Assembly: GCA_036276235.1 (NCBI GenBank)
Contig: DATBDZ010000035.1
Coordinates: 1-22,997, forward strand
Source of the DNA: JANWHF01 sp036276235
GTDB lineage: Bacteria > Planctomycetota > Phycisphaerae > Tepidisphaerales > Tepidisphaeraceae
Direction: 5' to 3'
DNA length: 22,997 nucleotides
Below are positions 1 to 7,188 of this stretch, piece by piece. Below the pieces are notes generated by a model. The model made no database searches and had not been told where the DNA came from. It saw only the letters and a list, made by a program, of their open reading frames with translations. Position 1 is the stretch's first letter. Every line of letters begins with the position of its first letter. A program made the translations under genes and the position numbers.

Positions 1-1
1 G

Positions 2-181
2 GTTGAAACCGATGCGCCGTATCTGGTTCCCGAACCCATGCGTAAGCTAAAGACAAACGAGCCGGCGCTAGTCGTTCACACGGCAGACATGGTGGCGTCG
101 CTGAAGGGAAAGAGCAGGGCGGAGATCGATGATCTGACAACCGCCAATGCCGAGAGATTCTTTGGATGGCGGGCGAAATAA
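2..181 (+). CDS. TatD-family metal-dependent DNase, C-terminal fragment
   Basis: The window opens inside this gene; 59 codons and a TAA stop are visible. The fragment starts VETDAPYLVPEP and continues with NEPALVVHTADMVASLKG and TANAERFFGW. This matches the C-terminal end of TatD/YcfH-type metallo-hydrolases: the ETDxPYL strand carries a metal-ligand Asp, then come NEPA and the closing helix ending N-A-x-R-F-F. Family members are two-metal TIM-barrel nucleases of about 255-265 residues, so roughly three quarters of the protein lies upstream. Which paralogue it is (TatD, YcfH or YjjV type) cannot be decided from this piece. An array of inverted repeats begins immediately after the stop. Confidence 0.88.
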   Translation, partial: VETDAPYLVPEPMRKLKTNEPALVVHTADMVASLKGKSRAEIDDLTTANAERFFGWRAK

Positions 182-182
182 G

Positions 183-540
183 TCCGAAATCAGAATCAAA
201 TCCGAATGACCAACGTCCGAAAGCAGAATGTCACGCGAAGAGACGAAGAGACGAAGCGGAGTTCAGCAGTATGGTGCGCTTTAGCGCACGCGGAAGCCGC
301 CGCTCGACGTGCAAACCGCGTGTGCTGAAGCACACCCTACGAAAGCTCGGCATTCTTGAGGATTTCAGCAAAGCAGAATCAATTGGGAATTACCAAATTC
401 GAATGAGAGATGTCACGCGAAGAGACGAAGATGCGAAGCTGTCTTCAAGTCTTCCTTCGTGACTTCGCAGCTTCGCGTGACATCCGCTTCGTCGTTCGGA
501 TTTCGTATTGATTCGGATTTCGGGGATTGGTAATTCGGAT
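183..540. repeat. Composite inverted-repeat region between tatD-like gene and fliS (TCCGAAT family)
   Basis: This 377-bp gap holds no convincing gene; its open frame is repeat sequence. The outer left arm (about 183-258) and right arm (about 465-540) are imperfect reverse complements. They are built from short units such as TCCGAAA/TCCGAAT and the GACGAAG and CACGCGAAG types. A second left arm (about 360-445) can also pair with the same right arm, so two nested or duplicated elements seem present. The inner hairpin 412-482 has ends GTCACGCGAAG and CTTCGCGTGAC. The outer units resemble those at 8477-8713, so this is a second copy of that family. Confidence 0.85.
273..340. repeat. Head-to-head double-hairpin (BIME-like) element with GTAG head
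   Basis: There are two small perfect hairpins: GTGCGC-TTTA-GCGCAC at 274-289 and GTGTGC-TGAA-GCACAC at 320-335. Each is flanked by CGCGG/CCGCG on the inner side, and together 273-293 and 316-336 form a larger inverted repeat. Read on the minus strand, the right unit begins GTAGGG (340 to 335) directly before its stem. The left unit begins GTATGG. The two stems differ at paired positions, so each remains perfectly self-paired despite divergence. This is the layout of a REP pair. Confidence 0.85.
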
Positions 541-558
541 TTCCGCCCGAAGTGGCGG

Positions 559-1017
559 CTATCCTTGCATCGAAATCATCGCTTCCATCCGCTCGCTGGG
601 CTCAGGCATATCCAGCTTGCTGGCGTGAGTGGCGGCTTTTTCGCGGGCGAGCTTGTCCAGCAGCATTGCCCAGGTTTCACGCTGGAATTTGAGCAGGCTG
701 ATTGCCTCTTCGATCGCTTCGATCTTGTGGACGGTGCTGGCTTCGATGAGCTTGCGGAAGATGTAGTTGTAGAGGGCCGCCAGTCGCTTGCATAAATCGG
801 GGGCGACCTGGTGCTTCAGGCTGCAGGTCATTTCCGTGATGATCTTCTGGCAGCGCGAAACGCTGTTGTACGTTCCTTCGTAGTCTTTCTTTTCCAAAGC
901 CAGCCGCCCCTGCTCGGCGAAGCGCAGGGCGCCATCGTAGAGCATCATCTGCAATTGCTCGGGCGTCGCGGTCAGTACTCGGGTGCGAAGATAAGTTTGC
1001 GCGGCCTGAGGGTTCAT
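559..1017 (-). CDS. fliS: Flagellar secretion chaperone FliS
   Basis: This 152-residue protein has the FliS pattern: an N-terminal Tyr in QAAQTYL, then TATPEQLQMMLYDGALRFAEQ and CQKIITEMTCSL. It ends in the helical stretch LAALYNYIFRKLIEAS. FliS is a cytoplasmic helical-bundle chaperone that binds the C-terminal end of flagellin and keeps it unpolymerised until export. The frame extends nine bases further to a TTG at 1026. I chose the ATG at 1017 because an AGGA lies about ten bases upstream of it but only one base from the TTG. It follows fliD on the same strand after 71 bp, the usual fliD-fliS order, so the pair is probably one transcript. It is slightly longer than typical FliS (about 125-135 residues), with a polar tail ending EPSERMEAMISMQG. 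Confidence 0.93.
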   Translation of the reverse strand: MNPQAAQTYLRTRVLTATPEQLQMMLYDGALRFAEQGRLALEKKDYEGTYNSVSRCQKIITEMTCSLKHQVAPDLCKRLAALYNYIFRKLIEASTVHKIEAIEEAISLLKFQRETWAMLLDKLAREKAATHASKLDMPEPSERMEAMISMQG

Positions 1018-1088
1018 GTGCTGCAAGTCCTGCGGCGAGTAGCGAATCTGCTGTTGTATCGGCAGGTCAGCTTGCCGGAGTTAACCGG

Positions 1089-3797
1089 TCATTTGGACTT
1101 GGTGGACGAGGAGGACGAGATGCTGGTGAGCGATCCGAGCGCCGACGACTGGCTCTGTAGTCCGGCCAACACTGATTCCATGTTGGCAAACTGCTCCTCG
1201 AGCCGGTTCTTCTTGTCGGCCAGCAGCTCATCGAGGCTGGTCATCTGATCCTGATACTGCTGAATTCTGCTCTGCAACGTCTGATCTTGCAGCGTGATCG
1301 CTCCATCCACCGGATCGACCAATGACGTCAGGCTTTTATCCATCACCGCGCCCAAGCCGGTCTGCGCTTGAGTGAAGAGACTCTTGACCGCATCGGGATC
1401 GGCGGCAAAGGCCGCCTCGAATTTTGCGGAGTCGAAGGTGATCTTGGCGCCGTCGGTGAGCGTCAGCCCGACATCGGCCAACGTCCGATATTCTCCGGCG
1501 CTGCTCACCGCGCTGTTGAAAACCTGATACATCTTCTGCTGCACGCCCTGAACCGTGGGATCACCCAGCAGCAGCCCGCCGGTGTTGGAGGCGGTGTTCC
1601 AGCTCGTCAGCGTGTTGATGCTATCGACGATGCCGTTGAAGCCGTCGGTGAACGTCTGCATTTGTTTTTCGACGCTGGTTGGATCGCGCGAGATATTCAA
1701 TGTCACCGGCCCATCGCTCACTCCATTGAGCGTGACGGTGACGCCCGGAATCACGCCGGTGAGCTGGTTGGTGCTGCTGGTGATAAGCAGCGAGCTTGCG
1801 GCATCGCCGCTGCCCATGAAGACCGCGGCGTTTTGGCCTTCGACCAGATTCCGCGCTGAGAGGGATGTTGCGCCGCCGTCAATGACGACCCGTCCATCGC
1901 GGCCGGTGTTGGTGGACGTCAGCGCCAGGTGATATCCGTTCACGCCCGATCCATCATTTACGACATTCGCCGTGAGGCCCCAGCCGAGCGATTGGAGGTC
2001 TGTCTGCACGGTCGCGAGCGTGTCGGTTGCAGTGACGGTGATCGTCTTCTCAAATGTTCCGTCAATTTTGCTGGCGGTTGCGGTGCCCAGGATGTTCAGA
2101 TCGGTGGCGGCTTTGCCGTTGATGTTGGCAACGGTCATCTGCCCCGCGCCGCCGGCGGTGTCGGTGAGCAGCAGGCCGTTGCCATTGGTGTTGATCGACG
2201 CAGTGACGCCGATGTGCGTCGCGTTGATCGCATTGATCACATCGCCCAGGGTAGTGAAGGTTCCTTGCGAGAGATCGATCGTCGTGGAGCCGCCTGCCGA
2301 ATTGGTGATGCTGAAGCTTCCCTGGCTGACGCCCTTGCCGGCGTTGTAGTCGGAGAGCAGAGTATTCTGCGAGATCCATTGAAAGTGCAGATTCGCGCCG
2401 TTGACGGCTTGCGTGTTCGTGTCAAACGTGCCGGCGATACCAAGTGCCGCCGCGCTGGTTGAGGTCACATCGCTGATAACGAGATTTCCGCTGCCGCCGG
2501 TCGTATCCTGAATCTGAATTCCGTTGCCGGAGCTGTTCAAGCCGGCTGTCACGCTTGCGCCAGCTTGATTGATTCGATCAATCACATTTTGCAGAGTCGT
2601 TGCGCCGGCAAGATGCACGGTTTTCGTCGTTCCGTTGCGATTCTGAATCGAGATATCGCCCAGCGGCAAACCGGTGCCGCCTTTGAGCGAGGAGAGCAGG
2701 ACCGTATCGAGCCCGGCGAGGATCGACCCGCCGTGGATCACGCCGCCGGACGATGTTTGCGTCAGCCCCAGATCGGCGGCGGCGGTTGAGCTATTCAGCG
2801 CGGAGATTGACAGACTTCCGGCACCGCTCGTCAGATCAGTCACATCGATCGCATTGGTCGTGGTGTTGAGCGTGGCGTTGAGTTTGGTTCCGCCGGCGGT
2901 GTTGATCGCTTTGATTACATCGCCGACCGATTGGCTGGCGCCTACGGTGACATCAACCGTGCTTCCGTCGGCAAGGGTCGCGCGGAAATCGGCGCCGCCG
3001 TTGGAAGCGCCGCGGACGCCGCGCCCGTCGTTGAGCGATGCCAGCGCGGTATTGTTTCCGATGGCGGCGATGTTGGTGCCAGTGAGGGTGTTGCCGACTC
3101 CGTTGCCGCTGATGCCCAGATTCGTCGCCGCGCTGCCGCCGGCCAGGTCCTGTACGCTCAGTGTCGAGGTCGTTTGCCCGCTGATATCGGTGAGAACCAG
3201 ATGATTGTTGCTGATCGACGCCCGCACGCTGACATCCAGCGACGTGTTGATCTTCTTCACCACATCATCCAGCGTGACGGCATCGGAGATATCAATGACA
3301 CCCGAATGGCCGGAGCGATCGGTAATGCGGAAGGTGCCGCGCTGTACCCCGTTGCCGCCGTTGAGCTGCGCGAGCGTGGTCTGCGCCTTCACGTCACCGC
3401 CGCCGAGAGAGACGGTGATTGTGCCGGCGCCAATCAGCGCATTGGTGGATGAGTACCCGTTGGTGATGCTCTGCTGCGAGCTGACCATCTGCGCGACCTG
3501 GAACTGATAGCTTCCGACGGCTGCACTGGGCGATGCAGTCGCGGTCAACACATTCTGGTCGCTGCTGTTGGCGGTGGAAGCAGTGAAGGTGGTCGGCCGC
3601 TCCAGCGCCTGGCCGATCTGCTGAAGGCTCTGAAGCTTGGTGGAAAGATCGGTGAACGCCTGCGTCTGCGCGTTGGCGCTGTCGATGTGCCCCTGCAGCA
3701 GCGTTTTGGGCTGCGACTCCACCGCCATCAACTGATTGATGATGTCAGTGGTGTTGATCCCGCTGATCAGGCCGATGCCGGAGGTAATTTGGGCCAT
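1089..3797 (-). CDS. fliD: Flagellar hook-associated protein 2 (filament cap), enlarged
   Basis: This is a FliD of 902 residues. The N-terminal domain (about 8-105) has the expected ISGINTTDIINQLMAVESQP start. The C-terminal domain (about 655-890) contains FTDGFNGIVDSINTLTSWN and LGDPTVQGVQQKMYQVF, then a coiled-coil region at 840-890. Between them lie four related blocks of the flagellin hook IN type, at roughly 149-230, 257-345, 372-455 and 487-570. Each block has the form G-x-G-(V/L)-x-x-G-x-(F/I)-x-(I/A)...(T/S)-(L/V)-x-(D/N)-V-I-x-x-I-N. The canonical E. coli FliD is about 470 residues, so the growth is in surface domains of the cap. FliD forms the pentameric cap that directs flagellin folding at the filament tip. 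No clear Shine-Dalgarno sequence precedes the ATG; a repeat element ends about six bases upstream. Confidence 0.95.
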   Translation of the reverse strand: MAQITSGIGLISGINTTDIINQLMAVESQPKTLLQGHIDSANAQTQAFTDLSTKLQSLQQIGQALERPTTFTASTANSSDQNVLTATASPSAAVGSYQFQVAQMVSSQQSITNGYSSTNALIGAGTITVSLGGGDVKAQTTLAQLNGGNGVQRGTFRITDRSGHSGVIDISDAVTLDDVVKKINTSLDVSVRASISNNHLVLTDISGQTTSTLSVQDLAGGSAATNLGISGNGVGNTLTGTNIAAIGNNTALASLNDGRGVRGASNGGADFRATLADGSTVDVTVGASQSVGDVIKAINTAGGTKLNATLNTTTNAIDVTDLTSGAGSLSISALNSSTAAADLGLTQTSSGGVIHGGSILAGLDTVLLSSLKGGTGLPLGDISIQNRNGTTKTVHLAGATTLQNVIDRINQAGASVTAGLNSSGNGIQIQDTTGGSGNLVISDVTSTSAAALGIAGTFDTNTQAVNGANLHFQWISQNTLLSDYNAGKGVSQGSFSITNSAGGSTTIDLSQGTFTTLGDVINAINATHIGVTASINTNGNGLLLTDTAGGAGQMTVANINGKAATDLNILGTATASKIDGTFEKTITVTATDTLATVQTDLQSLGWGLTANVVNDGSGVNGYHLALTSTNTGRDGRVVIDGGATSLSARNLVEGQNAAVFMGSGDAASSLLITSSTNQLTGVIPGVTVTLNGVSDGPVTLNISRDPTSVEKQMQTFTDGFNGIVDSINTLTSWNTASNTGGLLLGDPTVQGVQQKMYQVFNSAVSSAGEYRTLADVGLTLTDGAKITFDSAKFEAAFAADPDAVKSLFTQAQTGLGAVMDKSLTSLVDPVDGAITLQDQTLQSRIQQYQDQMTSLDELLADKKNRLEEQFANMESVLAGLQSQSSALGSLTSISSSSSTKSK

Positions 3798-3802
3798 GGC
3801 GC

Positions 3803-3900
3803 TGAGGAGCCAGGAGTCAGGAGACAGGAGACAGGAGAATCGGAAGCTTTTCCTCTCCTGTCTCCTGGCTCCTGGCTACTGGCTCGTTCCTCTCGTTCCT
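3803..3900. repeat. Inverted repeat with CAGGAGA heptamer arms, just upstream of fliD
   Basis: The left arm (about 3803-3838) is a run of CAGGAGT and CAGGAGA heptamers. The right arm (about 3850-3893) is the pyrimidine-rich complement with CTCCTGTCTCCTGG-type units. A short GGAACGA repeat (minus strand) follows to 3900. The element fills the 5' leader of fliD and overlaps the last codons of the small frame 3876-4094. It lacks the T-tract expected of an intrinsic terminator. Confidence 0.85.
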
Positions 3901-4094
3901 CTTTCATCGTCCGCCCGAATTATCCGCTGCAACTTTGCACGCGAGGCTTGCTCTTGTTTCTGCAGATCGTCGGCCAGGCGATCGAGGAGCAACGGTCCGA
4001 TAATGTAACGATCGACCATCGCCCGGATGACAAACTCCGTCTCGGCTGTCCGTGCCGCTCGCAACCGCCTCGCTGCTTCAACCCATTCTTGCAT
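3876..4094 (-). CDS. Possible small helical protein upstream of fliD
   Basis: This 72-codon frame lies between rph and fliD on the fliD strand. The translation is charged and looks helical: MQEWVEAARRLRAARTAE, then MVDRYIIGPLLLDRLADDLQKQEQASRAKLQ, the latter with an amphipathic periodicity. No family is recognised. A role as a small flagellar accessory protein would rest only on its position. There is no clear Shine-Dalgarno sequence before the ATG. The last eight or so residues (RGTRGTSQ) are encoded by the adjoining repeat, which suggests that the element replaced or extended the original C-terminus. It may equally be a chance frame. Confidence 0.35.
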   Translation of the reverse strand: MQEWVEAARRLRAARTAETEFVIRAMVDRYIIGPLLLDRLADDLQKQEQASRAKLQRIIRADDERGTRGTSQ

Positions 4095-4172
4095 GATCTA
4101 AGTTATCGGAACCGCCGGTTGGCGGGCGTGAGTTTTTGCCTGCATTGCGGCTCAACCGGTATCATCGCCGTC

Positions 4173-4961
4173 ATGCGCAATGATGGACGCTCGCCCGACC
4201 AGCTCCGCCCGATCCGCATCACCCGCGGGTTCACGCAAACACCCGCCGGCTCCGTGCTGTGGCAGCAGGGAAACACGATTCTGCTCTGCACGGCTTCTGT
4301 CACGCGCGAGGTTCCACCTTGGTTCAAGGATGATCGGCCCGGCGGATGGATCACGGCAGAATACGTGATGCTCCCCGGCTCGACGCCGCAGCGCAAGCCG
4401 TGGCCGAAGATCGGGCATACGGATTCGCGCGGCACGGAGATTCAAAGGTTGATCGGTCGCGCCTTGCGCGCCGCGATCGACCTCAGCCGCATCGGGCCGC
4501 ACACGATCGCGCTGGATTGCCAGGTTCTGCAAGCCGACGGCGGCACGCGCACCGCCGCCATCTGCGGGGCGTATGTGGCGTTGGTCGATGCATTAAGAAA
4601 GCTTCCCGCCGAGATGCCCGGAGCGATCGCGCCGGCACTCACCGCCGGCGCGGCACAGCCGATCCCCGCGCGGTTTGATCCATCGTACTACCGCCCGCGC
4701 GAGGCGTTGGTCGATCAATTAGCCGCCGTCAGCGTCGGCATCGTCGATGGCCAGGTGCGGCTCGATCTGGATTATCACGACGATTCCCGCGCCCAGGTCG
4801 ATATGAACGTAGCGTTCACGGCCCGCGGTAAATTCGTGGAAACCCAGGCCGCCGCCGAGAACGGCGAAGGCTTTGGCCGCGAGCAGATGAATCAGATGCT
4901 TGATATGGCGGTGGCAGGTTGTCGGCAGATTATGCTGTTGCAGAGTGAGGCGCTTGGGTGA
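4173..4961 (+). CDS. rph: Ribonuclease PH
   Basis: This 262-residue protein has the full RNase PH pattern: MRNDGRSPDQLRPIRITRGF at the start, VLWQQGNTILLCTASV, then WITAEYVMLPGST. The phosphate-binding stretch LQADGGTRTAAICGA is at about 119-133, and the catalytic acidic cluster LDLDYHDDSRAQVDMNV at 197-213. The enzyme trims the 3' ends of tRNA precursors phosphorolytically and acts as a hexameric ring. The open frame extends upstream to 3687 but that part is antisense to fliD and repeat sequence; the ATG at 4173 matches the family start. An insertion at about 146-180 (from EMPGAIAPAL) makes it about 25 residues longer than E. coli RNase PH. No strong ribosome binding site was seen. Confidence 0.95.
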   Translation: MRNDGRSPDQLRPIRITRGFTQTPAGSVLWQQGNTILLCTASVTREVPPWFKDDRPGGWITAEYVMLPGSTPQRKPWPKIGHTDSRGTEIQRLIGRALRAAIDLSRIGPHTIALDCQVLQADGGTRTAAICGAYVALVDALRKLPAEMPGAIAPALTAGAAQPIPARFDPSYYRPREALVDQLAAVSVGIVDGQVRLDLDYHDDSRAQVDMNVAFTARGKFVETQAAAENGEGFGREQMNQMLDMAVAGCRQIMLLQSEALG

Positions 4962-4992
4962 AACCATGTTTGAGGCTGCGTTGTCCGCAACC

Positions 4993-5067
4993 AAAGTGAA
5001 ACGTGAAAACGTGAAACGTGATAAATGCGGCGTATATGTCACGTTTCACGTCTTCACGTTTCAGTGC
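4993..5067. repeat. Inverted repeat with GTGAAAC-type arms
   Basis: The left arm 4993-5022 consists of GTGAAAC, GTGAAAAC, GTGAAAC units. The right arm 5038-5067 is its near-perfect complement (CACGTTTCACG, CTTCACGTTTCA). The loop is about 15 bases. It lies between rph and the downstream lipoprotein gene. The unit structure (7-8 nt direct repeats within palindromic arms) matches the other elements in the window, although the sequence differs. Confidence 0.88.
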
Positions 5068-5145
5068 GTTTTGCCCGATATTTCGCAGCATTCGTATCCG
5101 AAACCTGTTACAATCCGCCGCTCAGTTTTTGCGGAGATACCAGCC

Positions 5146-6306
5146 ATGAGAATCTTGTCCGCATTGATCCTGCTCGGGATTTGCATCGGCCTCGTTTCCT
5201 GCGGCGGCGATGCTCAACCCTCGAGCACCAGCGCAACCGTGGCCATGAACGCGCCGCCGCCGGCCCCGGCTAATCTTCCCGGAAATAAAGGTCCCACGCC
5301 GGTCACCTCGGCGCATGTGACCAAGGCTGCCGATCCCGATGCGCCGCCGGCCGATGCGCAGTTCATGATCTACTGCGGCGATGTCCGCGGTCCCGATCAT
5401 GTGCAACGGGCGATCGCGCTCAAGCGGGAACTCATCAGCGAAACCAAGCGGCAGGCCTGGCACGTTCTGCATTCGCAAGACAAAAGCACGCTCTACTTCG
5501 GCTACTACCGTACCTTCAACGATCCGCAGAACGATCCGGAGGAAACGGCGCGGGCTCAGACCGATCGCCACTATATCGAGGGCATCAAGGATGGATTGGG
5601 CGATCGGCGGTTTACCTCCGCGATGTTTGAGCCGGTGAATTCCCCGGACCCCGAAGCGCCACCGGAATGGAACCTGGCCAACGCGCCCGCCGAGTCGTTC
5701 TGGTCACTGCAGATCGGCGCGTATCAAGGCAGCCCCGAGCGCAAGCAGGCGGCAGTTGAAATGGTCGGCGATCTACGCAAGGCCGGCTACACCGCCTACT
5801 ACTTTCACGGCGACACGATCAGCTCCGTCTGCGTCGGCACTTGGCCGCGCTCGGCGGTGCGCGAGCAAGGCATGCGCGACGACGCTCACACCGCCGACCC
5901 CAGCCAGCCGCTCCTCGTGCTCTCCGACAAAATTCCAACTGGCATCAATCCCATTACCTATGACAAGGAAGGGAACCGCGTTCTCATCGAAGGCCTGCAA
6001 CTGGATATCGTCGACGAATCTATGAAGAAGACGATCGCCGACTTCCCGTACCATTTCCGCAACGGGCAGTACATGGGCAAGATGGCCAACGGGACGACCG
6101 TTCGCGATCCATCGTTTTTGGTTTACGTCCCGCACGATCAGGCCACATTGTCGGTGGGGCCGATCAACAAGGAAGATGCGACGCGCGATGCCGTCCGCAG
6201 CGGCGCCTACGACGCGGCGGCAGCGATCGTCTCTCCGCAGGCGGGCCAGCAGCAGCAACCGGCGCAGCAGCAACCGGCCAAGCTTCGTTCCATCGAGGGC
6301 CGGTAA
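5146..6306 (+). CDS. SPOR-like lipoprotein
   Basis: The 386-residue product begins MRILSALILLGICIGLVSCGG, a signal peptide with a lipobox (LVSC, Cys19 as lipidation site). A Pro/Ala-rich linker follows to about residue 70. The segment FWSLQIGAYQGSPERKQAAVEMV with YTAYYFHGDTISSVCVG resembles a SPOR domain, the fold that binds denuded septal peptidoglycan. The earlier segment QFMIYCGDVRGPDHVQRAIALKRE with STLYFGYYRTF looks like a second, more divergent copy. The C-terminus is Gln-rich (QAGQQQQPAQQQ). The ATG at 5146 was chosen over the longer frame because it yields the signal peptide and has GGAG about ten bases upstream; TACAAT at 5110-5115 is a possible -10 box. The stop abuts rdgB with no spacer, so the two are likely co-translated. 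The SPOR call is by pattern only. Confidence 0.75.
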   Translation: MRILSALILLGICIGLVSCGGDAQPSSTSATVAMNAPPPAPANLPGNKGPTPVTSAHVTKAADPDAPPADAQFMIYCGDVRGPDHVQRAIALKRELISETKRQAWHVLHSQDKSTLYFGYYRTFNDPQNDPEETARAQTDRHYIEGIKDGLGDRRFTSAMFEPVNSPDPEAPPEWNLANAPAESFWSLQIGAYQGSPERKQAAVEMVGDLRKAGYTAYYFHGDTISSVCVGTWPRSAVREQGMRDDAHTADPSQPLLVLSDKIPTGINPITYDKEGNRVLIEGLQLDIVDESMKKTIADFPYHFRNGQYMGKMANGTTVRDPSFLVYVPHDQATLSVGPINKEDATRDAVRSGAYDAAAAIVSPQAGQQQQPAQQQPAKLRSIEGR

Positions 6307-6912
6307 GTGGATATCCTGATCGCCACCGCCAATCCTGCCAAGGCGAAGGAATTCCGCGAGATGCTCGGCGCCGATCGCTTTCACTGGCACGATCTGGCGT
6401 CGGTCGGCAAGCTGCAGCAAGTTGAAGAAACCGGCGACACGTTCCTGGAAAACGCGAGCCTTAAAGCCGCAGGCTACGCCACGCAGGCGAAGATGTGGGC
6501 CCTGGCCGACGACAGCGGCCTTGAAGTAGACGCCCTGCAAGGCAAACCCGGCGTTCATAGCGCGCGCTGGGCACAACTCAACAACGCCGGCCACGGCGAC
6601 GCCGACAACAACGCCTGCCTGCTTCATCAAATCGAAAACATCCCCGACGATCAGCGCACTGCCCGATTCGTCTGCGTGCTGGCTCTCTCCGATCCGAAAG
6701 GCCAGATCATCCTGAGCGCGCGCGACACCGTCGAAGGAAGAATCCTCCGCGTCCCGCGCGGCCACAACGGCTTCGGATACGATCCGCTCTTCTTCATTGA
6801 TAGCCTCGGCAAAACCACCGCCGAGCTGCCATCAGATCAAAAGCACCAGATCAGCCATCGCGGCAAAGCTTTGCGTCGCCTCCGCAAACTGATGGACGAA
6901 AAGTTCCCTTGA
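6307..6912 (+). CDS. rdgB: XTP/dITP diphosphatase (Ham1/RdgB family)
   Basis: This 201-residue protein carries the Ham1/RdgB signatures: the N-terminal nucleotide-binding ATANPAKAKEF, FLENASLKAAGYA, the acidic catalytic stretch ALADDSGLEVDALQGKPG with HSARWA, and the C-terminal GHNGFGYDPLFFI and HQISHRGKAL. The enzyme removes non-canonical purine triphosphates (ITP, dITP, XTP) by releasing pyrophosphate, which keeps them out of DNA and RNA. The start is GTG at 6307, directly after the TAA of the lipoprotein gene, consistent with translational coupling. Length is normal for the family. Confidence 0.95.
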   Translation: MDILIATANPAKAKEFREMLGADRFHWHDLASVGKLQQVEETGDTFLENASLKAAGYATQAKMWALADDSGLEVDALQGKPGVHSARWAQLNNAGHGDADNNACLLHQIENIPDDQRTARFVCVLALSDPKGQIILSARDTVEGRILRVPRGHNGFGYDPLFFIDSLGKTTAELPSDQKHQISHRGKALRRLRKLMDEKFP

Positions 6913-6923
6913 CCGAGCACACC

Positions 6924-6948
6924 GTGATGCTGAGGTACTCCGAAGCAT
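6924..6948. repeat. Possible single hairpin unit downstream of rdgB
   Basis: GATGCT and AGCATC (6926-6931 and 6944-6949 approximately) pair around a GAG-GTA-CTC core. A degraded inverted counterpart (ATGCTTCG...GTAC...GCATGAC) appears at about 7086-7113, on the far side of the element at 7014-7074. This suggests an older element pair with a younger one inserted between the halves. The second half matches only partly. Confidence 0.45.
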
Positions 6949-7013
6949 CTGGCCGGCTCGCGCGAGTGGGCCAGAGATTGCGAGTATTTGCTCTGAAAAA
7001 TGTCGTGATTTCA

Positions 7014-7074
7014 TGTAGGGTGGGTGTACTCGCCCACCACGTCGCTCATGGTGGGCGAGTACACCCACCCTACA
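7014..7074. repeat. 61-bp palindromic element, perfect 26-bp arms, copy 1
   Basis: The arms 7014-7039 and 7049-7074 are perfect reverse complements around a 9-base loop. Each arm starts TGTAGGG and contains its own hairpin, GGTGGG-(8 nt)-CCCACC. The element therefore is two GTAG-headed hairpins facing each other, the REP/BIME layout. The same arms recur at 13074-13136 inside copD. There is no T-tract, so it is not a standard terminator, although it could still block transcription from rdgB into the MFS gene. Confidence 0.95.
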
Positions 7075-7188
7075 ACTCCGATTTCATGCTTCGCGGGTAC
7101 GGCGCAGCCGCATGACCACTCGGCATGACCCCTGTCGCGTGGGTCTGCCCTTGAGGCCCTCCTCGTTCATAGGCATGATGCAATTCAA

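Noticed and set aside
811..3507. Many long plus-strand frames between 811 and 3507
   Set aside because: They are antisense to fliS and fliD, have Arg/Ala/Val-rich or Ser/Val-rich shadow composition, overlap each other and match no family.
3687..4172. N-terminal extension of RNase PH to 3687
   Set aside because: The added part is antisense to fliD and crosses a repeat element; family alignment begins at the ATG at 4173.
7014..7074. Rho-independent terminator
   Set aside because: The arms are 26 bp, there is no T-tract, and the same sequence occurs within the coding part of copD.
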